A stretch of 49,744 nt of DNA. It comes from Pectobacterium sp. CFBP8739. Its GTDB lineage: Bacteria > Pseudomonadota > Gammaproteobacteria > Enterobacterales > Enterobacteriaceae. The stretch spans positions 1 through 49,744 of the forward strand of contig NZ_JACDRR010000015.1 of the NCBI RefSeq assembly GCF_013449375.1, in the 5' to 3' direction. Position numbers and translations under genes: made by a program. Below are positions 1-9,066 of the stretch, in pieces. Numbering within the stretch: position 1 is the stretch's first letter; the number at the start of each line of letters is the position of its first letter. Below the pieces are notes generated by a model. That model was not told where the DNA came from. It did not search any database and saw only the letters and a list, made by a program, of their open reading frames with translations.

Positions 1-871
1 CTTCATCGATCCGGATGGCGACACACTGACCCTCAGTGCCACGCTGGCAGATGGCTCACCGCTGCCAAGCTGGCTCAGCTTTAATGCTGCCACCGGCACC
101 TTCTCCGGTACACCAGCCAATGGCGATGTTGGCAACCTGAGCATCAAGGTCACGGCCAATGACGGCGATGCCTCAGTCAGTACCAGCTTTAGCCTGACTG
201 TGGCTAATAGCAATGTGGATAACGGTGATCCAGAGTTTAGATCCAGCACCCCAGGGCCAACATTCACTACTTCAACACAGTCTCCAATCATTACGGCCGT
301 CTCCAATGCCCCCGTGACGCTAGGTGCACTATTTGCTCCAACATCACTCGGATCCCTGAATACCGGCGGAACACCCGATAACACAACCCTAACATCGTCG
401 ATTTTTCAGGCCTCTCAGAATATTCAGCAAACCAGTCGTGTACAAGTCGGTCAGATGGCTGGAGCCGTTGGACAGAGTACCGCCTTAGGCGGAGCCAGTC
501 GGTTTGAAAGCTCTCTGGGATCGTTCCCTAGCTTCAATAACGGTGGTTCATTGGGGGGAAGTTCTTCGTTGGCTGGGATGTTTTCGGGGCTAAACTTGCC
601 TTCTCTCTCATCAATGGAAGTGTTCTCTGGCGGAAGTTGGCGTGACATCAGCAGTAGCTCAACCAATACCGAAAGTGTGGCACGGCCTACTGCCCCATCG
701 GAAAATGTGGCGATGGAATTCTCACCGGGGCTGGAACGACAATTGCAGTACATAGGAGATAGAGAATTACAACGCCTAGACACGATTGAACAAGCATTAG
801 TCGATTTGGAAGTATTCGATCGTATGCAGGCTGAGCGTGATCAGATCAATAACGATAGGCTGCAAGGATAA
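1..871 (+). CDS. C-terminal end of a large Ig-like repeat (adhesin-type) protein, partial
   Basis: The open frame enters from before the window (first full codon at base 2) and ends with TAA at 869-871, leaving 289 visible residues. The first 65 or so form one bacterial Ig-like/cadherin-like repeat of the He_PIG/CADG kind, with [11 protein letters not shown], then [18 protein letters not shown], then a Thr/Ser-rich final strand. A tail of about 160 residues rich in Ser, Gly and Thr follows, and the last 45 or so residues are charged and probably helical ([15 protein letters not shown]). No RTX glycine-rich nonapeptides are visible. Proteins of this build are usually very large surface or secreted adhesins. 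A TolC-like gene starts 83 bp downstream, which fits type I secretion. Substrate and exact function cannot be read from this fragment. Confidence 0.75.
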   Translation, partial: FIDPDGDTLTLSATLADGSPLPSWLSFNAATGTFSGTPANGDVGNLSIKVTANDGDASVSTSFSLTVANSNVDNGDPEFRSSTPGPTFTTSTQSPIITAVSNAPVTLGALFAPTSLGSLNTGGTPDNTTLTSSIFQASQNIQQTSRVQVGQMAGAVGQSTALGGASRFESSLGSFPSFNNGGSLGGSSSLAGMFSGLNLPSLSSMEVFSGGSWRDISSSSTNTESVARPTAPSENVAMEFSPGLERQLQYIGDRELQRLDTIEQALVDLEVFDRMQAERDQINNDRLQG

Positions 872-954
872 AGGGGATCGTGGGACAAGGTGTTTGTGGC
901 AACAGCAATGACAATAGCAGCCGAAGAATAACAACAACGTTCAGGAGTGGAATT

Positions 955-2463
955 GTGGCAAAGTTTCAGAAATTTTTCAGTCTCAGCCTCATCGTGATCG
1001 CGATGAGTGGTTGTGCGGTTACCAGTCAACCCCTTTCGAAAGAACAAAGCGAGCAACGTATCCAGCAGGATAAAGTTGCCATGTTCAGCGACCAGGAGCC
1101 AGTCACAGCCCCAATTACGTTGTATGACGCGATGGCAAGAGCGCTAAAATACAATCTGGAAGCTCGGCTGAAAGTGATGGAACAGGCGGTATCACAACAA
1201 CAACTGGATCTGGCGCGTTATGACATGCTGCCCCAGATCGCAATGTCGGCAGGGTATGTCGGACGCAGTAATACCAGCGCATCCAGTAGTACCAATATTG
1301 CGACTGGCGCACAATCATTAGCACCATCAACCTCTCTGGATCGTAACCGAGATGTAGCAGACCTGACGATGGTATGGAACGTGTTGGACTTCGGCGTCAG
1401 TTATGTCACGGCCAAACAAAAAGCAGATCAACGCTGGATAGCCGATGAGCGCAAGCGCAAGGTGGTTCATACTATTATTCAAGACGTGCGTTCGGCGTAC
1501 TGGCGGGCAGTCGCGGCAGAGCGTCTGCTAGGGCGGATCGATAGTTTGATCGACCGGGTAAATCAGGCACGCGAAGCCAGTGAACACATGAGTACCCAGC
1601 AAGTTGGCGATCCGGTTGAAGCACTCAGTTATCGCCGTGCGTTGATCGACGCCGTGCGCCAGTTGGAAGAACAGCGTCGTGCATTATCGCTGGCGAAGAC
1701 TGAGCTGGCGACATTGATGAACCTGCCACTGGATAAGCCATATATACTGGCGCTACCAAACGGTAACGACGTGCAAGTGCCGCAATTAAACGTCGATATC
1801 AATACGCTGGAACAAACTGCGCTACGCAGCCGTCCAGAATTGAAGGAACAGGATTATCAGGTACGCGTTCGCACAGCAGAAACCCGTAAATCCTTGTTAC
1901 GCATGCTTCCAGGACTGGAAATCAGCGCGGGTGGTCACTACGATAGCAACTCGTTCATCGCTAACCAAAGCTGGGCTGATGTCGGTGTGAAGGTAACCTG
2001 GAACCTGTTTAATCTGCTGTCCGGGCCGACGGCATACAAAACAGCTCAAGCCAATGAGAAAGTATCAGAAGTTCAACGTCAGGCGATGTCACTGGCGATT
2101 ATGGCGCAATTGTATATCGCCCGCGCCAACTTCAATGAAGCGGTACGGCAGTATAAAACTAGCACTGAATTGCGCGATCTCGACAGCCAGATTGCTGAAC
2201 AACTGCTCAACCGTTATAAAGCCAACAGCATTGGCGAATTGCAGTTGATTCAGGGAGAACTGAATGCTCTGAATGCTAGCCTGCGCCAGGATTTGGCCTA
2301 TGCGGAGCTGCGCAATACCTACGGCCAAATTATCTCGACCGTCGGACTGGATTTGCTACCGAAAACGCTCTCTTCCGACCGCTTGGTGGATATCAGTCAA
2401 GCATTACGTCAGTCTGAAACTCACTGGCAGCAAGGTAAGATAGATGAGTTGCAGTCTTTTTGA
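955..2463 (+). CDS. TolC-like outer-membrane efflux lipoprotein (type I secretion channel)
   Basis: This 502-residue protein has the outer membrane efflux protein (OEP) layout, two similar halves of long helices (roughly residues 60-260 and 270-490). The halves would build the trimeric channel-tunnel spanning the outer membrane and periplasm. The chosen start is GTG at 955, because AGGAG lies at 943-947 with 7 bases of spacing and the reading then opens directly into a lipoprotein signal peptide ending in the lipobox MSGC (Cys20). A longer frame from 880 would put 25 polar residues ahead of the signal and is less likely. Being a lipoprotein, it resembles the OprM/LapE side of the family more than TolC itself. 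It follows the Ig-like repeat protein by 83 bp on the same strand, so it is probably the outer-membrane exit for that protein. The ABC and adaptor partners are not in the window. Confidence 0.8.
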   Translation: MAKFQKFFSLSLIVIAMSGCAVTSQPLSKEQSEQRIQQDKVAMFSDQEPVTAPITLYDAMARALKYNLEARLKVMEQAVSQQQLDLARYDMLPQIAMSAGYVGRSNTSASSSTNIATGAQSLAPSTSLDRNRDVADLTMVWNVLDFGVSYVTAKQKADQRWIADERKRKVVHTIIQDVRSAYWRAVAAERLLGRIDSLIDRVNQAREASEHMSTQQVGDPVEALSYRRALIDAVRQLEEQRRALSLAKTELATLMNLPLDKPYILALPNGNDVQVPQLNVDINTLEQTALRSRPELKEQDYQVRVRTAETRKSLLRMLPGLEISAGGHYDSNSFIANQSWADVGVKVTWNLFNLLSGPTAYKTAQANEKVSEVQRQAMSLAIMAQLYIARANFNEAVRQYKTSTELRDLDSQIAEQLLNRYKANSIGELQLIQGELNALNASLRQDLAYAELRNTYGQIISTVGLDLLPKTLSSDRLVDISQALRQSETHWQQGKIDELQSF

Positions 2464-2876
2464 GATCTCTGGCGATTCAAACAACACTATTATCTGAGCA
2501 TTCACAGTACAATACGCCGTATGCATTCTATTTAAGCGTCAACTTAATGCGTATATACCCTATTACTTCACACATAGGGTTAATACTACTGTCATAGACA
2601 GTAATCAATGGCGATAAGTCTTCCACTCCGGTAACACATAACTACCGGAGTGGATTTAACACTGCCCTCATGTTGTATATACCCAGCTCAAAGTCAGTGT
2701 CTCTTGCTAAATGCCCTTTTCAGCTTATATAGAGAAATGCATGCGCTGGTTTTGTCAGAAACAACATGTTCTCTTTGTCCAACAAAAGCACTGGCAAAAT
2801 AAGATTTCTGCATGGCAAATCAGCAAAATGTGGCATAGTGAAAAAAAACAGGCTCATTCAGAGGATTTTGACTTTC
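2464..2876. other. 413-bp intergenic region with two hairpins and a repeated decamer
   Basis: I see no convincing gene. The region holds a hairpin ACCCTAT/ATAGGGT (2557-2563 and 2574-2580), a stronger one at 2623-2653, and a direct repeat of GTATATACCC at 2551-2560 and 2675-2684. The last part must contain the argP promoter and leader. Confidence 0.5.
2623..2653 (+). terminator. Stem-loop downstream of the TolC-like gene
   Basis: Perfect 11-bp inverted repeat CCACTCCGGTA / TACCGGAGTGG with a 9-base loop. It is followed by ATTTAAC rather than a clean U-tract, so it may be a weak terminator or a 3' end stabiliser. Confidence 0.45.
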
Positions 2877-3770
2877 ATGAAACGCCCGGACTATCGAACG
2901 CTTCAGGCTCTGGATGCCGTCATCCGCGAGCGTGGTTTTGAGCGCGCCGCCCAAAAATTGTGTATTACTCAATCTGCCGTTTCACAACGTATCAAGCAAT
3001 TGGAAAACCTGTTCGGCCAGCCGCTTTTGGTCAGAACCATTCCCCCCCGCCCGACGGAACAAGGGCAAAAGCTGCTGGCGCTGCTGCATCAGGTTGAGCT
3101 GCTGGAAGAAGAGTGGCTGGGCAATGAAACCAATAGCGATATCCCGCTGCTGCTGTCGCTGGCGGTGAACGCCGACAGTCTGGCAACTTGGCTGCTGCCC
3201 GCATTACAACCAGTTCTGGTCGATTCACCAATTCGCCTTAACTTGCAGGTAGAAGATGAAACGCGCACGCAGGAAAGGCTGCGCCGGGGTGAAGTGGTAG
3301 GGGCGGTGAGTATTCAGTCCCAGCCGCTGCCGAGCTGTCTGGTGGATAAACTGGGCGCACTGGATTATCTGTTTGTGGCCTCTCCGACCTTTGCCGCCCG
3401 CTATTTTCCCAATGGCGTGACGCGTTCGGCGCTGCTGCGCGCACCTGCGGTCGCCTTCGACCATCTGGATGATATGCATCAGGCTTTTTTACAGCAAAAC
3501 TTTGATTTATCACCGGGCAGCGTTCCCTGCCACATCGTGAATTCATCAGAAGCCTTTGTACAACTGGCTCGACAAGGTACGACCTGCTGCATGATCCCGC
3601 ATCTGCAAATCGAGAAAGAACTGGCCGATAACGAGTTAGTCGACCTGACGCCGGGGTTGTTTCAGCGGCGGATGCTCTACTGGCACCGCTTTGCGCCAGA
3701 AAGCCGGATGATGAGAAAAGTCACTGACGCCCTGCTCGCGCACGGCCATCAGGTACTGCGCCAGTCATAA
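2877..3770 (+). CDS. argP: LysR-type transcriptional regulator ArgP (arginine export regulator)
   Basis: The product is 297 residues, the same length as E. coli ArgP (IciA), and begins [20 protein letters not shown] as I remember that protein. Residues 1-60 are the winged helix-turn-helix ([20 protein letters not shown]), and residues 90-295 are the LysR substrate-binding domain. ArgP activates the arginine exporter gene argO in response to arginine and is turned off by lysine. An in-frame ATG lies 37 codons upstream, but family conservation begins at 2877, where an AGAGGA lies about 12 bases ahead. Its target argO lies two genes downstream on the opposite strand, as in E. coli. It converges with yggE across the hairpin at 3794-3821. 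Confidence 0.97.
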   Translation: MKRPDYRTLQALDAVIRERGFERAAQKLCITQSAVSQRIKQLENLFGQPLLVRTIPPRPTEQGQKLLALLHQVELLEEEWLGNETNSDIPLLLSLAVNADSLATWLLPALQPVLVDSPIRLNLQVEDETRTQERLRRGEVVGAVSIQSQPLPSCLVDKLGALDYLFVASPTFAARYFPNGVTRSALLRAPAVAFDHLDDMHQAFLQQNFDLSPGSVPCHIVNSSEAFVQLARQGTTCCMIPHLQIEKELADNELVDLTPGLFQRRMLYWHRFAPESRMMRKVTDALLAHGHQVLRQS

Positions 3771-3793
3771 CGCCTTTATGTTTCAGTAAAATG

Positions 3794-3821
3794 CCACAGG
3801 CCTGTCTGAGCAGGCCTGTGG
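3794..3821. terminator. Convergent terminator between argP and yggE
   Basis: Perfect 11-bp stem CCACAGGCCTG / CAGGCCTGTGG with a 6-base loop, lying between the two converging genes. The plus side continues GTATTATT, a weak U-tract. The minus side has CATTTTACTG. Confidence 0.7.
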
Positions 3822-3847
3822 GTATTATTAACGAGTGAGAACAGTGC

Positions 3848-4588
3848 TTACTGTGTACGCTGTAGCTCAAAGACAACATCCACCTGATCGTCAAAGTGAA
3901 TGGTTTGCTGTTCATAGGTTTGCGCCGCTTCACTTTGCACCGCCGCATCTGCCGTTTTAAACATTCGCGCCATTGGCATCGGCTGATAGTTGGCAACGTG
4001 GTAACGAACGCTGTAAATCGGCCCCAGCTTGGCGTTAAAGCCCTGCGCCAGCGCGGCGGCCTGACTCGTCGCCTGCTCAATGGCTTTCTTACGCGCTTCA
4101 TCACGATAGACTTCTGGATTGGCAACGCCTAATTCTACCGTGCGAATCTCATTCAGCCCCGATTTCAACGCCCCATCCAGCAGTTCATTCAGTTTGTCTA
4201 ACTGGCGCAGCGTCACTTCCACTTGACGCACGGCACGGTAGCCTTTCAGCACCGAACCGCCCGTTTTCAGATAGTCATATTCTGGCTGTGTACGTAAATT
4301 GGCGGCATTAATATCCTTTTTCTCAATGCCATTTTTACCTAGAAAATCAAAATATTGTGCAACACGGGCATCGACCTGCTTTTTCGCTTCCGCCGCATCC
4401 TTCGATGACACACTGACTTCAATCGCCAGACGAGCGATATCCGGCGTCGCATCTACGCTAGATGTCCCTGACGTCACGATATGCGGGCCATCCGGCAGTT
4501 CCGCAGCCTGAGCGGCCATCGATATACCGCCCAATCCTACCGCAGCGACCAGCGCCAGTGCATTTAGCTTCATCATACCTCGCTTCAC
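3848..4588 (-). CDS. yggE: SIMPL-domain periplasmic protein YggE (oxidative stress defense)
   Basis: The 246-residue protein has an N-terminal signal peptide ending near MAAQA-A and a SIMPL (DUF541) domain over most of its length. The conserved start of the mature protein, ELPDGPHIVTSGT, matches E. coli YggE as I remember it. YggE lowers oxidative damage in E. coli; its molecular activity is not settled. The start at 4588 is GTG. It is preferred because TAAGGAGA lies 5 bases upstream, while the ATG codons at 4576 and 4573 lack a well-placed ribosome site. Starting at 4573 would give the E. coli-like MKLN start and a 241-residue protein, so the choice is not certain. The neighbours argP and argO match E. 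coli order. Confidence 0.92.
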   Translation of the reverse strand: MKRGMMKLNALALVAAVGLGGISMAAQAAELPDGPHIVTSGTSSVDATPDIARLAIEVSVSSKDAAEAKKQVDARVAQYFDFLGKNGIEKKDINAANLRTQPEYDYLKTGGSVLKGYRAVRQVEVTLRQLDKLNELLDGALKSGLNEIRTVELGVANPEVYRDEARKKAIEQATSQAAALAQGFNAKLGPIYSVRYHVANYQPMPMARMFKTADAAVQSEAAQTYEQQTIHFDDQVDVVFELQRTQ

Positions 4589-4793
4589 ACTCTCTCCTTA
4601 CTTATGTTTCGTCACGTATGCCGCTGGCAGATTGTCTGTGCCAACACGGTATCTTCCAAAATGAAAGAGACAAGACGGACGGCTTCACCGACCAACATAA
4701 CGCATTACTAACTCCACACAATATAGGTGAATTTCTGAAACCTAGATGTCTTTCTGAAGCCTAGCGTGAGGAGATGTCATTTATTTCCAGCCA

Positions 4794-5408
4794 TTATTGC
4801 CAGCCGTGACGCGCCAGTTGCAAGGCAATGCCCCACATCACTACGCCGACACAAAAGTTGATCCCCCGTTGTACTCGTGGCGTATTCAGCCACGGTGCCA
4901 GCCAGGCGGCCAATAGCGCCAGCGCAAAGAACCAGGTGAAAGACGCGGTCATCGTCCCTAGCGCAAACCATCTGCGGGCATCGCCTGCAAACTGGCTCCC
5001 CAGACTCCCCAGCACCACAAACGTATCCAGGTAGACATGTGGATTAAGCCAGGTCACGGCCAGCATGGTAGCAATAATGCGCCAGCGGCTTTGTTTCATT
5101 ACCTCGGCGCTGGCGAGCGTAATATTTTTGCTGAAAGCTGTTTTCATCGCTCCCCAACCAAACCAGAGCAGGAACGCAACGCCGCCCCAGGTCACTGCCG
5201 CCAACAATAGCGAAGACTGGCTGAGCAATGCGCTGCCGCCAAAAACGCCTGCGGTAATCAACACCATATCGCTCAAAGCACATAACAGCGCCACCATCAG
5301 GTGATATTGCTGGCGAATCCCCTGATTCATCACAAACGCATTCTGCGGCCCCAAAGGCAAAATCATCGCTGCCCCTAACAGAACGCCCTGTAAATACACC
5401 GCCCACAT
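4794..5408 (-). CDS. argO: Arginine exporter ArgO (LysE family)
   Basis: This 204-residue inner-membrane protein has about six hydrophobic segments and the LysE-family N-terminal signature [13 protein letters not shown] at about residues 18-30. A second conserved stretch, [10 protein letters not shown], falls near residues 118-127. It exports L-arginine and relieves toxicity from arginine analogues. The ATG at 5408 is preceded by GGGAGGAGAG at good spacing. ArgP, encoded nearby at 2877-3770, activates it in E. coli. A 19-bp palindrome 84-102 bases upstream of the start (5492-5510) is a plausible ArgP site. The gene is 205 bp from yggE, so the two are not tightly coupled. Confidence 0.96.
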   Translation of the reverse strand: MWAVYLQGVLLGAAMILPLGPQNAFVMNQGIRQQYHLMVALLCALSDMVLITAGVFGGSALLSQSSLLLAAVTWGGVAFLLWFGWGAMKTAFSKNITLASAEVMKQSRWRIIATMLAVTWLNPHVYLDTFVVLGSLGSQFAGDARRWFALGTMTASFTWFFALALLAAWLAPWLNTPRVQRGINFCVGVVMWGIALQLARHGWQ

Positions 5409-5491
5409 ACTTCTCTCCTCCCCCGTTTGTTGTTATCGCGGAGGAGTTTATGGAAGCCGATTAAATAAGTGAAATTGAATATTCTAACACT

Positions 5492-5510
5492 ACATTAGCT
5501 AAGCTAATGT
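5492..5510. promoter_or_regulatory. Candidate ArgP operator upstream of argO
   Basis: Perfect palindrome ACATTAGCT-A-AGCTAATGT in the argO/mscS intergenic region. The dyad and length fit a LysR-type regulator. The assignment to ArgP is inferred from position. Confidence 0.5.
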
Positions 5511-5557
5511 GCTGACAGTAGGTAAAGCGAGGTTGAATGAGAAGACGATGCCTGATG

Positions 5558-5589
5558 AGGCACCATGCTCATGTCAGGGCATGGTGCCT
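5558..5589 (-). terminator. Stem-loop downstream of mscS
   Basis: An 11-bp perfect stem AGGCACCATGC / GCATGGTGCCT with a 10-base loop, 25 bases after the mscS stop. There is no strong U-tract on the minus strand. Confidence 0.5.
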
Positions 5590-5613
5590 ATTTGGGTGCG
5601 TATGTCAGCGAGT

Positions 5614-6489
5614 TTATTCTGGCTGTTTCGCTACGGGTTGTACGCCTACAGAGGGTACGTTATGAAGGTGTACATCCATCTGCGGGTAAGGAATACCGAT
5701 ATGGTGCTCATCCAGCACGCGTTTAAAGCTTTCCAGCAGATCCCAATTAACTTCCATTGCATCACCATTCGTCGTCCAAACTCTCACGACAAAATTCAGC
5801 GATGACGCCGCCATTTCATTCAGGCGAATCGTGACACCTTTGTCATGTTGGATACGTTCATCCGCGGCGACAATATCGCCCAGCAGCTTTTTCACCACGT
5901 CGATGTCGGCATCATAGGCTACGCCGACAATAATTTCGGTACGACGATTCGGTTCACGTGAACTGTTGATGATGTTGCCAGCAATGATTTTGCCATTCGG
6001 CACCACGATAATTTTGCCGTCAGCGGTACGCAGCGTCGTCGAGAAGATCTGTACCTGAGTGACCGAACCGGACACGCCGCCTAAGTCCACCCATTCACCA
6101 GCACGGAACGGCCGGAAGATGACCAGCAAGACGCCCGCAGCAAAGTTGGCTAATGACCCTTGCAATGCCAGACCGACTGCCAAGCCTGCTGCACCTAGTA
6201 CGGCAATGACTGATGCCGTCTGTACGCCAACCCGACTCAATACCGCAATCAGCGTGAACGCGATAATGCCATAACGCACCAGCGCAGACAGGAAATCTGC
6301 CACGGTTGAATCGATAGAGCGGTTAATCATCAGCTTATTGATGGTGCCGGAAACGATCCGAGCGATCACCAGACCAACGATGAGGATCACTAATGCGGCG
6401 ACGATATTCACGGCATACTGCAAAAACAGGCTCTGGTGTGTCACCAACCAGTCCCCTGCCTGATCCAAGCTCGTATTAAGTTCTTCCAT
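5614..6489 (-). CDS. mscS: Small-conductance mechanosensitive channel MscS
   Basis: The 291-residue inner-membrane protein has three N-terminal transmembrane segments. The pore-lining TM3 carries the Ala/Gly pattern [20 protein letters not shown], followed by the beta domain ([14 protein letters not shown]) and the C-terminal alpha/beta vestibule. MscS forms a homoheptamer that opens under membrane tension and releases solutes on hypoosmotic shock. The ATG at 6489 has AGGAG about 10 bases upstream. Length is close to the 286 residues of the E. coli protein, with a slightly longer C-terminus. It lies between argO and fbaA, as in E. coli, and has its own flanking hairpins, so it is probably transcribed alone. 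Confidence 0.97.
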   Translation of the reverse strand: MEELNTSLDQAGDWLVTHQSLFLQYAVNIVAALVILIVGLVIARIVSGTINKLMINRSIDSTVADFLSALVRYGIIAFTLIAVLSRVGVQTASVIAVLGAAGLAVGLALQGSLANFAAGVLLVIFRPFRAGEWVDLGGVSGSVTQVQIFSTTLRTADGKIIVVPNGKIIAGNIINSSREPNRRTEIIVGVAYDADIDVVKKLLGDIVAADERIQHDKGVTIRLNEMAASSLNFVVRVWTTNGDAMEVNWDLLESFKRVLDEHHIGIPYPQMDVHLHNVPSVGVQPVAKQPE

Positions 6490-6559
6490 TTGAAGGCTCC
6501 TGTTTTTTTAATCACTGGAAAAGCATAACGTCCATCACCTAAAGCGCAACATTACCACC

Positions 6560-6586
6560 AAAAATTAAGGCTCCCGTAGGAGCCTT
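6560..6586 (-). terminator. Intrinsic terminator of the epd-pgk-fbaA unit
   Basis: Minus-strand stem AAGGCTCC / GGAGCCTT with a 4-base loop, followed by AATTTTTGG. It lies 30 bases after the fbaA stop. Confidence 0.8.
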
Positions 6587-6615
6587 AGCATCAAATCATA
6601 TTTGCGTCGTCTGTC

Positions 6616-7692
6616 TTACAGCACATCAACAGCGTTCAGCTCTTTGAAGGCTTGTTCCAGACGCGTCACCATGCTCGCCTGAGCGGAACGCAGCCACACA
6701 CGCGGGTCATAGTATTTCTTGTTCGGCTGATCTTCGCCTTTCGGGTTACCCAATTGGCCTTGCAGATACGCTTCGTTTTCTTTGTAGTATTTCAGGATAC
6801 CTTCCCACGTTGCCCACTGGGTGTCGGTATCGATGTTCATTTTCACTACGCCGTAGCTAACGGAATCTTTGATTTCCTGAGCGCTGGAACCAGAACCACC
6901 GTGGAACACGAAGTCCAGGCTGTTGTGCGGCAGGTTATGTTTCTTGGAAACATATTCCTGAGAATCACGCAGGATGGTTGGGGTCAGCTTCACGTTACCT
7001 GGCTTGTAGACGCCATGCACGTTACCGAAAGAGGCAGCGATGGTGAAACGTGGGCTGATCGCGTTCAGTTTGGTGTACGCGTAGTCAACGTCTTCTGGCT
7101 GGGTGTACAGAGCAGAAGCGTCCATGTGGCTGTTATCCACACCGTCTTCTTCACCACCAGTACAACCCAGTTCGATTTCCAGGGTCATATCGATTTTGGC
7201 CATACGTGCCAGATACTTAGAACAGATCTCGATGTTCTCTTCCAGAGACTCTTCAGACAGATCAATCATGTGAGAAGAGAACAGAGGTTTGCCGGTAGCC
7301 GCGAAGTGTTTTTCACCCGCATCCAGCAGGCCATCGATCCACGGCAGCAGTTTCTTGGCACAGTGGTCAGTGTGCAGAATGACCGGAACACCATAATGCT
7401 CAGCCATTTGGTGAACATGATGAGCGCCAGAAATCGCACCCAAAATTGCCGCCTGCTGACCTTCTGCCTTCAGACCTTTACCCGCGATGAATGCTGCACC
7501 GCCGTTAGAGAACTGAACAATGACCGGCGCGCGTACTTTGGCTGCGGCTTCCAGCACAGCATTGATTGAGTCGGTACCGACACAGTTCACTGCTGGCAAA
7601 GCGAATTGGTTTTCTTTTGCTACTGCGAAAACTTTCTGAACGTCATCACCAGTGATGACACCGGGTTTTACGAAATCAAAAATTTTAGACAT
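6616..7692 (-). CDS. fbaA: Fructose-bisphosphate aldolase, class II
   Basis: The 358-residue cytoplasmic enzyme cleaves fructose 1,6-bisphosphate to glyceraldehyde 3-phosphate and dihydroxyacetone phosphate in glycolysis, and runs in reverse in gluconeogenesis. It is zinc-dependent. The catalytic Asp109 and zinc ligand His110 sit in HTDHC, with Glu174, Glu181, His226 (GNVHGVY) and His264 (FVFHGGSG) all visible at the expected positions. Length matches E. coli (359). It is the last gene of epd-pgk-fbaA, 138 bp after pgk. The gap contains an inverted repeat at 7755-7795, and a terminator follows the gene. Confidence 0.98.
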   Translation of the reverse strand: MSKIFDFVKPGVITGDDVQKVFAVAKENQFALPAVNCVGTDSINAVLEAAAKVRAPVIVQFSNGGAAFIAGKGLKAEGQQAAILGAISGAHHVHQMAEHYGVPVILHTDHCAKKLLPWIDGLLDAGEKHFAATGKPLFSSHMIDLSEESLEENIEICSKYLARMAKIDMTLEIELGCTGGEEDGVDNSHMDASALYTQPEDVDYAYTKLNAISPRFTIAASFGNVHGVYKPGNVKLTPTILRDSQEYVSKKHNLPHNSLDFVFHGGSGSSAQEIKDSVSYGVVKMNIDTDTQWATWEGILKYYKENEAYLQGQLGNPKGEDQPNKKYYDPRVWLRSAQASMVTRLEQAFKELNAVDVL

Positions 7693-7754
7693 GTTACGTG
7701 TCCCGTTTCGTTGGCCGTGGAGGGGTTAGAGAAATCGATGTTAAATCGACAAGA

Positions 7755-7795
7755 TTGTCTCGACACGATATTGCGAACATCACATATCGAGACAA
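7755..7795 (-). repeat. Inverted repeat in the pgk-fbaA spacer
   Basis: Arms TTGTCTCGA (7755-7763) and TCGAGACAA (7787-7795) enclose 23 bases. In the transcript this would form a hairpin between pgk and fbaA, a possible processing or stabilising structure. There is no U-tract, so it is not a terminator. Confidence 0.45.
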
Positions 7796-7830
7796 CCACA
7801 GGAAAGAGGAAAAGCGCCCCTTACCTTAAA

Positions 7831-8994
7831 TTATTGCTTGGCGCGTTCTTCCAACATAACCACTGCTGGCAGTTTTTTCCCTTCAACGAATTCCAGGAAT
7901 GCACCACCACCGGTAGAAATGTAGGAGATTTTGTCAGCAATACCAAACAGATCGATCGCAGCCAGCGTATCGCCGCCGCCTGCGATAGAGAATGCTTCGC
8001 TATCTGCGATCGCACGAGCAATGGTCTCGGTTCCTTTGCGGAAGTTCGGGAATTCGAAGACGCCAACTGGGCCATTCCACAGAATGGTCTTGGCATTCTT
8101 CAGAATTTCAGCCAGACGCTCAGCGGAAACATCGCCCAGATCCAGAATCTGCTCTTCGTCTTTGATTGCCGTAACTGACTTCAGCGTTGCGGCCGCAGTT
8201 TCAGAGAATTCTGACGCAACACGTACATCGCTCGGTACAGGAATATCACAGGTTTCCAGCAGCTTTTTCGCTTCAGGAATCAGGTCGGCTTCGTACAGAG
8301 ATTTACCCACGTTGTGGCCTTGTGCTGCCACGAAGGTGTTAGCGATACCACCACCGACGATCAGCTGATCGGCGATTTTAGACAAGGAATCCAGTACGGT
8401 CAGTTTGGTGGAGACTTTAGAACCACCCACAATAGCGACCATCGGACGTGCTGGTTCGCTCAATGCTTTGCCCAGCGCTTCCAGCTCATCAGACAACAGT
8501 GGGCCTGCACAAGCGATAGGCGCAAATTTACCCACGCCGTGAGTGGAAGCCTGCGCGCGGTGCGCAGTACCGAATGCGTCCATGACGAACACATCGCACA
8601 GCGCCGCATATTTCTTGGACAGAACTTCGTCGTCTTTCTTTTCGCCTTTGTTAAAGCGGACGTTTTCCAGTACAACCAGCTCGCCTTCGGCGACATCAAC
8701 ACCATCCAGATAATCTTTCGCTAGACGCACAGGCGAAGAAAGTTTTTCTTTCAGGTAGTCAACAACAGGCAGCAGAGAAAATTCTTCGTTGTACTCGCCT
8801 TCGGTCGGACGTCCCAGGTGGGAGGTGACCATAACGCGAGCGCCTTGTTTCAGCGCAATTTCGATGGTCGGCAGAGAGGCACGGATGCGCGCATCAGACG
8901 TCACTTTCCCTTCTTTTACTGGTACGTTCAGATCCGCACGAATAAGAACACGTTTACCAGCCAGATCCAGATCGGTCATCTTAATTACAGACAT
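7831..8994 (-). CDS. pgk: Phosphoglycerate kinase
   Basis: The 387-residue enzyme transfers phosphate from 1,3-bisphosphoglycerate to ADP. The N-terminal substrate lobe shows RADLNVPVK (about residues 19-27) and SHLGRPTEG. The C-terminal nucleotide lobe shows GPVGVFE and the Gly-rich GGGDTLAA. Length equals the E. coli enzyme. The ATG at 8994 is preceded by GAGGATTCACC, a good ribosome site. It lies between epd (72 bp upstream) and fbaA (138 bp downstream) on the same strand, the standard enterobacterial operon that supplies lower glycolysis. Confidence 0.98.
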   Translation of the reverse strand: MSVIKMTDLDLAGKRVLIRADLNVPVKEGKVTSDARIRASLPTIEIALKQGARVMVTSHLGRPTEGEYNEEFSLLPVVDYLKEKLSSPVRLAKDYLDGVDVAEGELVVLENVRFNKGEKKDDEVLSKKYAALCDVFVMDAFGTAHRAQASTHGVGKFAPIACAGPLLSDELEALGKALSEPARPMVAIVGGSKVSTKLTVLDSLSKIADQLIVGGGIANTFVAAQGHNVGKSLYEADLIPEAKKLLETCDIPVPSDVRVASEFSETAAATLKSVTAIKDEEQILDLGDVSAERLAEILKNAKTILWNGPVGVFEFPNFRKGTETIARAIADSEAFSIAGGGDTLAAIDLFGIADKISYISTGGGAFLEFVEGKKLPAVVMLEERAKQ

Positions 8995-9066
8995 GGTGAA
9001 TCCTCTTGTTGATTCTCTTTTAAAGTTGCTTGAGCGAGATAGCGACTCCTGATCGCCACCGTCGTA

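Noticed and set aside
6652-8178. Long open frames on the plus strand opposite fbaA and pgk
   Set aside because: They are antisense to two highly conserved enzymes, have no ribosome sites and show no recognisable protein. They arise from the codon bias of highly expressed genes.
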